Shown here piece by piece: positions 51,741-59,316 of a DNA stretch of 64,000 bases. Numbering within the stretch: the stretch's first letter is position 1; every line of letters begins with the position of its first letter. A program made the position numbers and the translations under genes. The notes beneath the pieces are model-generated. The model saw only the letters and a list, made by a program, of their open reading frames with translations, was not told the DNA's origin and did not search any database. This DNA comes from Propionibacteriaceae bacterium (GTDB taxonomy: Bacteria > Actinomycetota > Actinomycetes > Propionibacteriales > Propionibacteriaceae), in NCBI GenBank assembly GCA_031265875.1, contig JAISCA010000035.1, forward strand, positions 23,565 to 87,564, written 5' to 3'.

Positions 51741-53216
51741 GTGGCGACGCCAGCCGACCAGACGCGGTCCCGGACCTTCCTGGGCCATCCCCTCGGCCTG
51801 GTCAACCTCTTCTCGACCGAACTGTGCGAGCGGTTCTCCTTCTACGGCATGAAGGCGATCCTCGTCTACTACCTCTACGACTCCATCCCCCACGGCGGCC
51901 TAGGCCTCTCCGAGACCGACGCCATGGTCTTCATGAGCCTCTTCGGCTCCCTCGTCTACCTGACCTCGATCGTCGGCGGCTGGCTGGCCGACCGCGTCCT
52001 CGGCCCCTTCCGCACCGTCCTCATCGGCGGCGTCACGATCGCCGCCGGCCACGTCGTCCTCGGCTTCCCGCTCGGCCTGGCCGGCACTCTGGTGGCCCTC
52101 AGCCTCATCATCGCCGGCACGGGCCTGCTCAAGCCCAACGTGTCCGTCATGGTGGGCCAGCTCTACGCCGCCGGCGACCCCCGCCGCCAGGCCGGCTTCA
52201 CCCTCCTCTACCTCTCCATCAACATCGGCAGCTTCATCTCCCCGCTCCTGGTCGGCTGGGTCTCCGACCACTCCGGCTACCACGCCGGCTTCCTCATCCC
52301 CGCCGTCTTCATGATCGTCGCCCTCGTCATCTACGTCGGTCTCTCCCGTCGTACGCTGGCCGGCATCGGCCGCGCCGTCCCCCAACCACTGACCGGCCGC
52401 GAACGCCGCCGCTGGGCCATCATCGGCGGCGTCGGCGGCGCCCTGGTCATCGCCGTCCTCTTCCTCGTCTCCCGCCACGGCGACCAGGGCCTCAAAGCCT
52501 TCTCCAACGCCACCCCCATCCTCTGCGTCGCCATCGCCGCTCTCCTCTTCGCCTACTTCCTACGCGACGTCCGCCTGGACGCCCCGGAACGCTCCCGCAT
52601 CGCCGCCTACGCCCCACTGTTCATCGCCGGGACCTGCTTCTTCGCCATCTCCGAACAACAGGGCTCGACCATGGCCCTCGTCATCGATCAGGACGTCGTC
52701 ACGAGGATCGGCGGCTTCGACATCCCCAACTCCTGGTTCCAGTCCATCAACCCCCTCGTCATCATCGTCCTGAGCCCGCTCCTGGCCGGCTTCTGGACCC
52801 GTCTCGGCGGCCGCCAGCCATCCCCCGTCACGAAGATCGGCGCCGGCTTGGTCGTCGCCGCCGCCGGCTTCGCCGTTCTCGCCACGCCCTACCTGATGGG
52901 CCAGGAGCAGGACATCTCCCCCGCCTGGGTCGTCGCCGCCATGGTCCTCATCACCCTGGGCGAACTCCTCCTGGCTCCGACCGGCCTGGCCGTCACCAGC
53001 CAGCTCAGCCCCAGCCTCCACATCTCCAAGATGATGGCCCTCTGGTTCATCGCCGACGCCCTCGGCCAAGGCATCAACGCCCTCACCGTCCACGGCTTCG
53101 ATCCGCTCCAGCCGGAGGGTTTCTTCCTGGCCTACGGCGCGGTCGCCCTGCTGGCCGGCCTAGCCGTCATGGCGGCCAGGAAACCCCTGATCAGGCTGGC
53201 CCGCGGCGCCCTGTAG
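51741..53216 (+). CDS. POT-family proton-coupled oligopeptide transporter
   Basis: 491 residues from GTG 51741, with GAGAGGGG five bases upstream. The POT signature ExxERFxYYG appears as STELCERFSFYGMKAILVYYL, followed by 12-14 helices with DAMVFMSLFGSLVYLTSIVGGWLADRVLG and FTLLYLSINIGSFISPLLVGW. It takes up di- and tripeptides with protons. Its last 165 bases are present a second time at 55440-55607, beyond the nuclease and YdeI genes. Confidence 0.92.
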   Translation: MATPADQTRSRTFLGHPLGLVNLFSTELCERFSFYGMKAILVYYLYDSIPHGGLGLSETDAMVFMSLFGSLVYLTSIVGGWLADRVLGPFRTVLIGGVTIAAGHVVLGFPLGLAGTLVALSLIIAGTGLLKPNVSVMVGQLYAAGDPRRQAGFTLLYLSINIGSFISPLLVGWVSDHSGYHAGFLIPAVFMIVALVIYVGLSRRTLAGIGRAVPQPLTGRERRRWAIIGGVGGALVIAVLFLVSRHGDQGLKAFSNATPILCVAIAALLFAYFLRDVRLDAPERSRIAAYAPLFIAGTCFFAISEQQGSTMALVIDQDVVTRIGGFDIPNSWFQSINPLVIIVLSPLLAGFWTRLGGRQPSPVTKIGAGLVVAAAGFAVLATPYLMGQEQDISPAWVVAAMVLITLGELLLAPTGLAVTSQLSPSLHISKMMALWFIADALGQGINALTVHGFDPLQPEGFFLAYGAVALLAGLAVMAARKPLIRLARGAL

Positions 53217-53528
53217 CACGACCGGAGGCCACACCCGATGGAGCGGTTCGTGTCCACTAAATTCTTGGCATGGCCTGGTTGTGCCAGTGGCCACAGACAC
53301 CGATCCGGACATCCGCGCAGCCAGGAGACTTGTCACACCTACCGTCCGCGCAGGTCAGCACGCCAGGCATAGCAAAAACGCCAACAATCTGAGTCTAGAT
53401 ACGAGACACTTGGGGGTGGTACAGATCGGCGTCTCCGCGACCGTGATAGTTGTTCCAGAGGCTTCCAGAACTGTCGGTGGCGGGCCGTAGGGTGTGCATG
53501 AGACCTTGACTTGGAAGGGAGGAACTCT
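53217..53528. other. Intergenic region after the peptide transporter
   Basis: About 310 bases of lower GC content than the transporter gene. I see no supported gene and no recognisable IS end. In the frame of the nuclease gene, codons from about 53510 read EELYDGEPRRESSSELLEKWAEKEW with no start, which may be the remnant of another protein. Confidence 0.45.
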
Positions 53529-53600
53529 ATGATGGCGAGCCGCGCCGCGAATCTTCCAGCGAGCTGCTGGAAAAATGGGCGGAGAAGGAGTGGGCAATGA
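53529..53600 (+). CDS. Possible 23-residue leader ORF coupled to the YhcG gene
   Basis: MMASRAANLPASCWKNGRRR and three more residues, with GGAGGA seven bases before the ATG, and its TGA overlapping the ATG of the nuclease gene (ATGA). Within it lies an inverted repeat TTCCAGC / GCTGGAA that recurs inside the nuclease gene near 53920. It could be a translated leader that couples or controls nuclease expression. A remnant protein in another frame is the alternative. Confidence 0.4.
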   Translation: MMASRAANLPASCWKNGRRRSGQ

Positions 53601-54688
53601 GCTTGCCTGAACGAATCACGCCTCGGGTGATAGAAGAGATGCCTCCCGGTTACGCCGAATGGTTGGTCGGCCTCAAGGACCGCGTGCGTGCCACTCAGTT
53701 CCGTGCCGCGCGTGCCGCCAACGCTGAGATCATTCAGCTCTACTTCTCTGTTGGCCGGGACATCCTGGAACGCCTGGAGACTCTAGGCTGGGGCGCGAAG
53801 GTGGTCCCTCAGCTCTCCGCCGACATGACACGGGAATTTCCTAACCAGACCGGCTGGTCGCGGACGAACCTCAACTACATGCTGAACATGGCCCGGCGGT
53901 GGCCGGAGGGCGAGATTTTCCAGCAGCTTGCTGGAAAACTGCCGTGGGGCCACATCATGGCTCTCCTGGACAAGACGGACGACACCGATGACCTCGTGTG
54001 GTACGCCCAGCAAACGATCACTGAGGGCTGGTCTCGCGCGGTGATGGTCTACCAGATCACAAGCGATCTCCGGGGACGGTTGGGCGGGGCTCCGTCGAAC
54101 TTCCCCGAGCGTCTGCCCACACCAGACTCGGATTACGCCCAACAGATGACCAAGGACCCCTACGTCTTCCAGCACGTCGGCCTCGCGCACGGCCTGGCGG
54201 AACGAGACTTGGAGCAGTCCCTCATCGATCGCATTCAGGACACGCTCCTCGAACTGGGTCGAGGCATGGCGCTGGTCGGTCGCCAGGTCCGGCTCACCGT
54301 CGATGGAGTGGACAGGTACCTCGACCTCCTCATGTTCCACACTGAACAATTGCGCTACGTCGTCATCGAACTGAAGGTCACCGAATTCGAGCCGGAGTAT
54401 CTGGGGGCTCTCGGCGCCTACGTCACGATGGTGGACGGACTCGTCCGCAACCCGGCCATCCACGCTCCCACCATCGGTCTCCTGCTCTGCACCGGCAAGC
54501 GTGAGGCCACCGTGCGTTTCGCCCTCGCCAGCACTGCCGCCCCCGTCGCCGTGGCCGAGTGGCAGGGTCTCCCCGACGACGCCCGCGCCGCGCTGCCCTC
54601 GGCGGAAGAGCTGGAAGCCGTCGTGCAAGACGAACTGGCCCACCAAAAGGCCCTCCACCGCAGCACTGATTCGGAGGAACGGGCGTAG
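53597..54688 (+). CDS. YhcG-family PD-(D/E)XK nuclease (DUF1016)
   Basis: 363 residues. The N-terminal DUF1016 part has NAEIIQLYFSVGRDILE, LSADMTREFPNQTGWSRTNLNYMLNMARRW and LAGKLPWGHIMALLDK. The C-terminal nuclease part has DRYLDLLMFHTEQLRYVVIELKV, giving the catalytic Asp and E-x-K. YhcG proteins are found with toxin and restriction loci; the biological target is not settled. It sits between the intact and the duplicated end of the POT gene. Confidence 0.92.
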   Translation: MSLPERITPRVIEEMPPGYAEWLVGLKDRVRATQFRAARAANAEIIQLYFSVGRDILERLETLGWGAKVVPQLSADMTREFPNQTGWSRTNLNYMLNMARRWPEGEIFQQLAGKLPWGHIMALLDKTDDTDDLVWYAQQTITEGWSRAVMVYQITSDLRGRLGGAPSNFPERLPTPDSDYAQQMTKDPYVFQHVGLAHGLAERDLEQSLIDRIQDTLLELGRGMALVGRQVRLTVDGVDRYLDLLMFHTEQLRYVVIELKVTEFEPEYLGALGAYVTMVDGLVRNPAIHAPTIGLLLCTGKREATVRFALASTAAPVAVAEWQGLPDDARAALPSAEELEAVVQDELAHQKALHRSTDSEERA

Positions 54689-55258
54689 TCACATCGGTTT
54701 CAGGTTCCGGTTGAGTCGGTCAACGATCCTCTCGAAATCGCGCTCACGGGCTTCCTCACTCTTGAATGACAGGTAGCGGCGCGCGTAGGTCCGCTGAACC
54801 GATGGTGACATGGCGCAGAAGTTCTCAAACGCTGGCGAGAAGTCACGGAGCCGTTCGGCCAGTTGAGCCACATGCTGGTCGGTCGGCTGGTCCGGTTTAG
54901 CCGCGTCCCACTGGCCGCTGGCGAGTGCAGCGCTGACGGCTTTCTCTCCAGCGGCGGTCATCAAGCCCCTGTCACGAAGGTCGGCGACCAGTGTCTTGTT
55001 CTTCTGGGACCACATGCTCGTGGGGCGTCGGCGGGCGAAGTACTTGGTGTAGCTGGCCTGGTCAATGCTGCGCATCTGGCCGTCGATCCAACCAAAGCAG
55101 AGAGCTTCCTCCAGCGCCTCATGGGGCGTCAGGGTTGTGCGCTCCTTGGTCTTGTCGAACACCAGCCACACGCCGCCGCTCGTCTCGCCGTGCGCGGCCA
55201 ACCATTCCCGGAACAAGCCGCGAGAAGCGAACACTAATTCTACTGCGTCGGGTCTCAT
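54689..55258 (-). CDS. YdeI-family protein
   Basis: 189 residues from ATG 55258 (in-frame TTG 55285 is an alternative). AVELVFASRGLFREWLAAHG, GVWLVFDKTKERTTLTPHEALEEALCFGWIDGQ and KYFARRRPTSMWSQKNK are the YdeI/OmpD-associated family pattern. The reaction is unknown; relatives were linked to resistance against cationic peptides. Its stop abuts that of the convergent nuclease gene with no spacer, so the two 3' ends meet exactly. Confidence 0.88.
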   Translation of the reverse strand: MRPDAVELVFASRGLFREWLAAHGETSGGVWLVFDKTKERTTLTPHEALEEALCFGWIDGQMRSIDQASYTKYFARRRPTSMWSQKNKTLVADLRDRGLMTAAGEKAVSAALASGQWDAAKPDQPTDQHVAQLAERLRDFSPAFENFCAMSPSVQRTYARRYLSFKSEEARERDFERIVDRLNRNLKPM

Positions 55259-55262
55259 GGAG

Positions 55263-55370
55263 TCATCTGCTCCGCTCACAGACAATGACGGTTAACAGTT
55301 CGGCTCCCCAGGCGGCGAACCGCTGCGGATCGGTGCTGTCGATGGCCACCTGGTTGATCACGACGCTCAT
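55263..55370 (-). pseudogene. N-terminal remnant of a VOC (glyoxalase)-family gene
   Basis: From ATG 55370 the frame reads MSVVINQVAIDSTDPQRFAA and WGAELL before it stops after 35 codons. That start is typical of VOC-family proteins (VxIDsxDPxRxAaWwaexLG), which continue for over 100 residues. It is cut off just upstream of the YdeI gene, so it is a broken remnant at a junction. Confidence 0.45.
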
Positions 55371-55439
55371 TCCCACAACGCTATCCGTCGTTGACCGGCC
55401 ATGACAGACATCCCACCCGCCAGCTCCCGCGAACATCAC

Positions 55440-55607
55440 GCCGCCGACGCCCTCGGCCTAGGCGTCAACGCCCTCACCATCCACGGCTTCGATCCGCTCC
55501 GCCCGGAGTTCTTCTTCCTGGCCTACGGCGCGGTCGCCCTGCTAGCCGGCCTAGCCGTCATGGCGGCCAGGAAACCCCTGATCAGGCTGGCCCGCGGCGC
55601 CCTGTAG
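55440..55607 (+). pseudogene. Duplicated 3' end of the POT transporter gene
   Basis: Encodes ADALGLGVNALTIHGFDPLR and continues to RLARGAL, ending with the same TAG and CACG as the intact gene at 53053-53220. About 95% of roughly 165 bases agree. No start or upstream part of the transporter is present. It marks the right side of the block (nuclease, YdeI, VOC remnant) that lies between the two copies. Confidence 0.88.
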
Positions 55608-55613
55608 CACGCA

Positions 55614-56252
55614 TCAGGCCATTATGAGGTCGTACCAAGCGTGCGGAATGAGGGAGGCCAGGAGGCTCCGGCTCCGGGCGAATAGCCAAGCCATGACCGC
55701 GCCTAAGACCATGCTGAAGAGGGGCGTTTGGATGGCCATCCAACCGGCCAGCTGGTTCGGCCGCTCGATCCACGTCGGGACATGGATGAGGGCGAAAAGC
55801 GCTCCATTGAGCGCATATCCCCACCAGGTCCGCCATCCCGGCATCGCGTTCATCAGCCAGCCCCGGAAGGCCAGTTCTTCACAGACGCCAACCGAAACGA
55901 GCACCCGCGCCACCAACACGAGCGAGATGTCCAAGCGGTGGTCCTCCGCCGACCAGCGCGGCCAGGACAGGGCAAGAACGTATACCGTCAGAACTACAAC
56001 GACGGCCAGCGCTCGTAACCAGTCGGCCCGCCGCAGACATAGCATCTCCCGAAGTCGGACACGCACCGCTGACCGGTAGCGAACGATCAAGGCGACGGCG
56101 GGAACAGCCCAGATCATCGGTTTGACGAGGAAGCTGTGGACGACGCCGGCGGCGGCCGAACCCCACCAGCTCGTCATCAACCCGTCCAGCCCCAGTTCGA
56201 CCCCGGCCCACACGCTGTACAGCAGCACGACATAGGCCAGCCAAACTTTCAC
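55614..56252 (-). CDS. CPBP-family intramembrane metalloprotease
   Basis: 212 residues from GTG 56252. It has several membrane helices, and the CAAX-protease motifs CEELAFRGWL (EExxxR), FALIHVPTW and HAWYDLIMA provide the Glu and His residues of the active site. Roles in the family include bacteriocin immunity and processing. The frame extends further upstream to 56363, but that part is encoded by the dispersed hairpin repeat and is probably not natural N-terminus. Confidence 0.87.
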   Translation of the reverse strand: MKVWLAYVVLLYSVWAGVELGLDGLMTSWWGSAAAGVVHSFLVKPMIWAVPAVALIVRYRSAVRVRLREMLCLRRADWLRALAVVVVLTVYVLALSWPRWSAEDHRLDISLVLVARVLVSVGVCEELAFRGWLMNAMPGWRTWWGYALNGALFALIHVPTWIERPNQLAGWMAIQTPLFSMVLGAVMAWLFARSRSLLASLIPHAWYDLIMA

Positions 56253-56255
56253 GGG

Positions 56256-56336
56256 TAGACACGGTTGAGGCGAACGTCGAGCGTTCACGCTTGTGAGTGA
56301 GCCGATTGAAGTGTTGAGACTCGCAAGAGTCGATAC
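56256..56336 (+). repeat. Dispersed hairpin repeat, copy 4
   Basis: TAGACACGGTTGAGG, first hairpin around GCGTTCACGC, GTGAGTGAGCCGATTGA, then the second hairpin GACTC GCAA GAGTC with a perfect stem and a GNRA-type loop. It lies directly upstream of the CPBP gene on the opposite strand. Confidence 0.75.
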
Positions 56337-56358
56337 GTCACGATGACCAGTGACCTCG

Positions 56359-56376
56359 CGCACATAGCCATGTGCG
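56359..56376. repeat. Inverted repeat upstream of DUF4143 copy 3
   Basis: CGCACAT AGCC ATGTGCG, 7-bp arms, about 110 bases before the DUF4143 gene at 56488. Nearer the gene TGTCCGCTGTA and TGTCCGTTGTA are repeated about 50 bases apart. Either could be a regulatory site. Confidence 0.4.
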
Positions 56377-56487
56377 ATGTCCCTTGGATTACGTCTGATA
56401 TGTCCGCTGTAAAACGTCTAGAACGACCTTTCTATTTAGCGTAGACTGTCCGTTGTATTCTGTTGGACTTGACCGTCGGAGGTTGTC

Positions 56488-57744
56488 GTGGAGTATCTGC
56501 CCAGGCTGGCCGATCAGGTGCTAGCGGAGAATCTGGATGCGCTGGGCGCTGTCCTAGTCGAGGGTGTTCGAGGCTGCGGTAAGACCGAGACCGCTCGGCG
56601 GCGGGCGCGGAGCGAAGTCCGCTTGGATGTGGACGAGAACGCCGCCCGGTTGGCTGCGCTCGACCCTGCCTTACTGCTGGATGGCGACACTCCCCGTCTG
56701 ATAGACGAGTGGCAACTCGAGCCCAGGATCTGGAACCTGGTCAGGCGAGCCGTCGACGACCGTCGATCTCGCGGCCAGTTCATTCTGACGGGCTCGTCCA
56801 CGCCGGACGACACCGTGCAGCGACACCCTGGAGCAGGCCGCTTCGCCGTCATGCGGATGCGCACGATGACCCTGCAGGAGAAGCAGGCGACAACCCCGAG
56901 CGTGTCGTTTCGGGCACTGTTGGCAGGCGAACCCGTAACCTCCGCCTTGTCCGAACTGAGCTTGGTCGACTATTTCCATCACATTGTGATGGGAGGCTGG
57001 CCAGAACTGGTCGGAGCCACGGAAGCGACCGCACGGCGTTTCCTAGCGGGTTACCTAGCCACCACGATAGAACGCGACCTACCGGATGCGTCCGGGACCC
57101 AGCGCAACCCAACCTTGGTTCGCCGCTTCCTGCATGCGTACGCCCAACAAACCGCCCAGCCCACGACGTTGAAGCGAATCGCCGCCTACGCCGCCGGATC
57201 GCCGGACGACGCCGAGCCCGGCACTATGAACCGGAAGACTGCGGCCGCCTATCATGACGCGCTGACCCGGATGCAGGTGCTCGACGATCTGCCCGGCTGG
57301 GAGCCACCGGCCCGCGCCACTGGACGATTCACAACCACGCCCAAGCGGCACCTGGCCGACCCGGCACTGGCAGCCCACCTGCTCGGTCTGGACAGCGCCG
57401 GCCTCCGCCAGGACTTATCGACTGCGGGTCTCCTGTTCGAGTCCTTAGCCGTCCACGATCTGCGAGCCTGCGCGGACGCATGCGACGCCTGGGCTCTCCA
57501 CTACCGGACTCCGAACAGCCGGGAAGAGATCGACTGCGTGATAGAAACCACTGCGGGCGACTGGATCGGCTTCGAAGTCAAACTCGGCACGCAAGCCGCG
57601 ATTGACGATGCCGTCAGGAAGCTCAAGCACGTCGAAGGTAACCTCCGTCGGCCCGCCAAGAACCTCGTCGTCATCACCGCAGGCGGCCTAGTGGAATCAA
57701 GAAACGGCGTCCAGATCGTCCCCCTAGGCGCTCTTGGAGCATGA
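56488..57744 (+). CDS. AAA ATPase with DUF4143 C-terminal domain, copy 3
   Basis: 418 residues from GTG 56488 with GGAGG six bases upstream. P-loop EGVRGCGKTETARRRA, LIDEWQLEPRIWNLVRRAVD, FILTGSSTPDD, and the nuclease-like SREEIDCVIETTAGDWIGFEVKLGTQ. The Walker Lys and acidic residues are intact. It is transcribed opposite to copies 1 and 2 and clearly paralogous to them, so the family has expanded within this island or arrived more than once. Confidence 0.86.
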   Translation: MEYLPRLADQVLAENLDALGAVLVEGVRGCGKTETARRRARSEVRLDVDENAARLAALDPALLLDGDTPRLIDEWQLEPRIWNLVRRAVDDRRSRGQFILTGSSTPDDTVQRHPGAGRFAVMRMRTMTLQEKQATTPSVSFRALLAGEPVTSALSELSLVDYFHHIVMGGWPELVGATEATARRFLAGYLATTIERDLPDASGTQRNPTLVRRFLHAYAQQTAQPTTLKRIAAYAAGSPDDAEPGTMNRKTAAAYHDALTRMQVLDDLPGWEPPARATGRFTTTPKRHLADPALAAHLLGLDSAGLRQDLSTAGLLFESLAVHDLRACADACDAWALHYRTPNSREEIDCVIETTAGDWIGFEVKLGTQAAIDDAVRKLKHVEGNLRRPAKNLVVITAGGLVESRNGVQIVPLGALGA

Positions 57745-57912
57745 CGCGAGTCGCCTAACGGGACTCCTAGTCAGGGCTGTCTTGGAAGCTAGAGGCGAGC
57801 CCAACAAGCCGCTCGGCGACCTCGCCAATAGACAATTCCACCCATCAATAGCAGACGTATAAGAGACTCAACACGAGGTGAGCTCGGATCAGATGCGAGC
57901 GGCCTCCTGCGC

Positions 57913-57977
57913 GATGAGGTCGAGCGTTCATGCTTGTGAGTGAGCCGATTGAGTGTTTGAGACTCGCAGAGTCGATA
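57913..57977 (+). repeat. Dispersed hairpin repeat, copy 5, at the zeta toxin break
   Basis: GATGAGGTCGAGCGTTCATGCTT, GTGAGTGAGCCGATTGAGTG and the hairpin GACTC GCA GAGTC, ending in GATA. The first codon of the zeta toxin remnant follows without a gap. Confidence 0.75.
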
Positions 57978-58725
57978 TCACCCTGACTACGCGAGGTTGG
58001 CCGAGTCGGACCCGTTCGAGATGCCCGGCGCGACGGCTCCGGTCTCCAGCGGACTGATACGCCTGGCCCTCGACCACGCGTTGGCGCACCGGTTCTCGGT
58101 GTTGTTGGAGGGCACGTTCCGTGACCCGGATATGGTGGTCGGCACGGCGGTCCGGTTCGCGGGGGCTGGTTACCGGGTCGAGGTCGTCGCGGTCGCGACT
58201 CCGGGGATGGTGTCGCGTTTGTCGGCCGAGCAGCGTTCCCTCGGCGGGGGCGATGGGAGGTTCGGGCGGTGGACTCCGCCTGGCGCGCATGAGTCCGGTC
58301 TGGCGGGTTCGTCTGGGGTGGTCGCGGCGTTGGAGGCTTCTCCGGTCGTCCGACGGGTCACGGTCCGTTCGCGTGAGCGGGTGTTGTACGAGAATGAGCG
58401 TGCCGTCGATGGGCAATGGGGCGGTCGGCCGCGCGCCGCTGAGGTCTTGGCGGCGGAGCAGGGCCGGCGGCTCACTCCAACGCAAGCGGTCGACTGGATG
58501 GCCCGGTATCGGGCGGTGTTCGAGGCCGCTGCCGGTCGGCCGGGCTATCTCAATAGGTTGACGGCGCCGGCCTATCGGGCTTTGGAGCGTGACGCCGTCG
58601 CGTTGATCCCGGTCGTTGCGGTTGATCCGGCCGTGGACAGCGGGGTTTTACGGCGTGAGGCCGACGAGCGTGGACGTCTGTTGGCGGCTCGGTCCGATAT
58701 GTTTTCCGTGACTGATCCGTCTTAG
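57976..58725 (+). pseudogene. Zeta toxin kinase, 5'-truncated
   Basis: The frame after the repeat reads YHPDYARLAESDPFEM and continues SVLLEGTFRDPDMVVGTAVRFAGAGYRVEVVAVATP and LSAEQR, the middle and C-terminal parts of zeta-type toxins, which phosphorylate UDP-N-acetyl sugars. The N-terminal part with the P-loop is missing: the homology begins exactly where the dispersed repeat ends. Without an ATP site it cannot be an active kinase. No epsilon antitoxin gene is seen. A TTG at 57997 could still give a 242-residue protein. Confidence 0.75.
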
Positions 58726-58959
58726 GCGGCGTGTTCACCACGATCATCCCTTTGACTCGTTCTGTCATTCCTTCAGGTCTGCTGGTCCACTGTGGTGTCG
58801 AGTTGGCGGTGGAGCGGGCTGGGAGTCGAGTCGTCCTATTTTTAGGTCAGCGGTCGAACGATTTGTGATGGACGAAGGCTTATGAAAGGCGAAACGCCGT
58901 TGGCTAGACGGTATGCGGCGTCACCGCTGGATCGTCTTTCGTAGATCGACCCCCTTCAT
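58726..58959. other. Intergenic region without supported gene
   Basis: About 230 bases between two gene remnants. A GCGGCGT is seen at both ends of the segment (58725 and 58916). No gene or clear signal is visible. Confidence 0.4.
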
Positions 58960-59151
58960 TCATAAATGGATGTCTACGAGCGGCAGGTCGCTGCGCTCCA
59001 TGAGCAGGCGAGTGTAGGCCTCGTCCACCACTCGCCCGTAGATGGTCAGTTTGACCTCTCCCATCTCGGACAGGTCGTAATCGGGCATAGGCAGGAAGCG
59101 ACCACGCTGGCGCGAAGCCATCATGCGGATGCCGTAACCCATGGTGTCGAA
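58960..59151 (-). pseudogene. Remnant of an AlbA_2/RecG-like ATP-binding protein
   Basis: FDTMGYGIRMMASRQRGRF, LPMPDYDLSE and YGRVVDEAYTRLLMERSDLPL match the C-terminal third of Schlafen/AlbA_2-type proteins that carry a GHKL ATPase region (conserved GxGIxRM, PDYDL, YTxLLMER). The N-terminal DNA-binding part is absent and the frame ends shortly after. An intact, different member of this family lies at 62440. Confidence 0.65.
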
Positions 59152-59316
59152 CGGACCAAGGGCCCCGTCCTGGTCCTGGGGAGTGGGGGCGGAGCCCCGT
59201 GATGAGACACCACCCGCCCACCTGACGAGACTGACCCCGGCGACGCAGGACAGGGTGGTGGATGGGATTCCTTCAGTAGCTTTCGATACGGCGATGTGGC
59301 GTCGCCAACCAGCAGG

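Noticed and set aside
53281..53490. 69-codon frame after the peptide transporter gene
   Set aside because: No ribosome site, no family resemblance and no conserved pattern; overlapping frames of similar quality exist on the other strand.
56253..56363. N-terminal extension of the CPBP protease
   Set aside because: These codons lie in the dispersed hairpin repeat, and the GTG at 56252 begins the first sequence that looks like a protein of this family.
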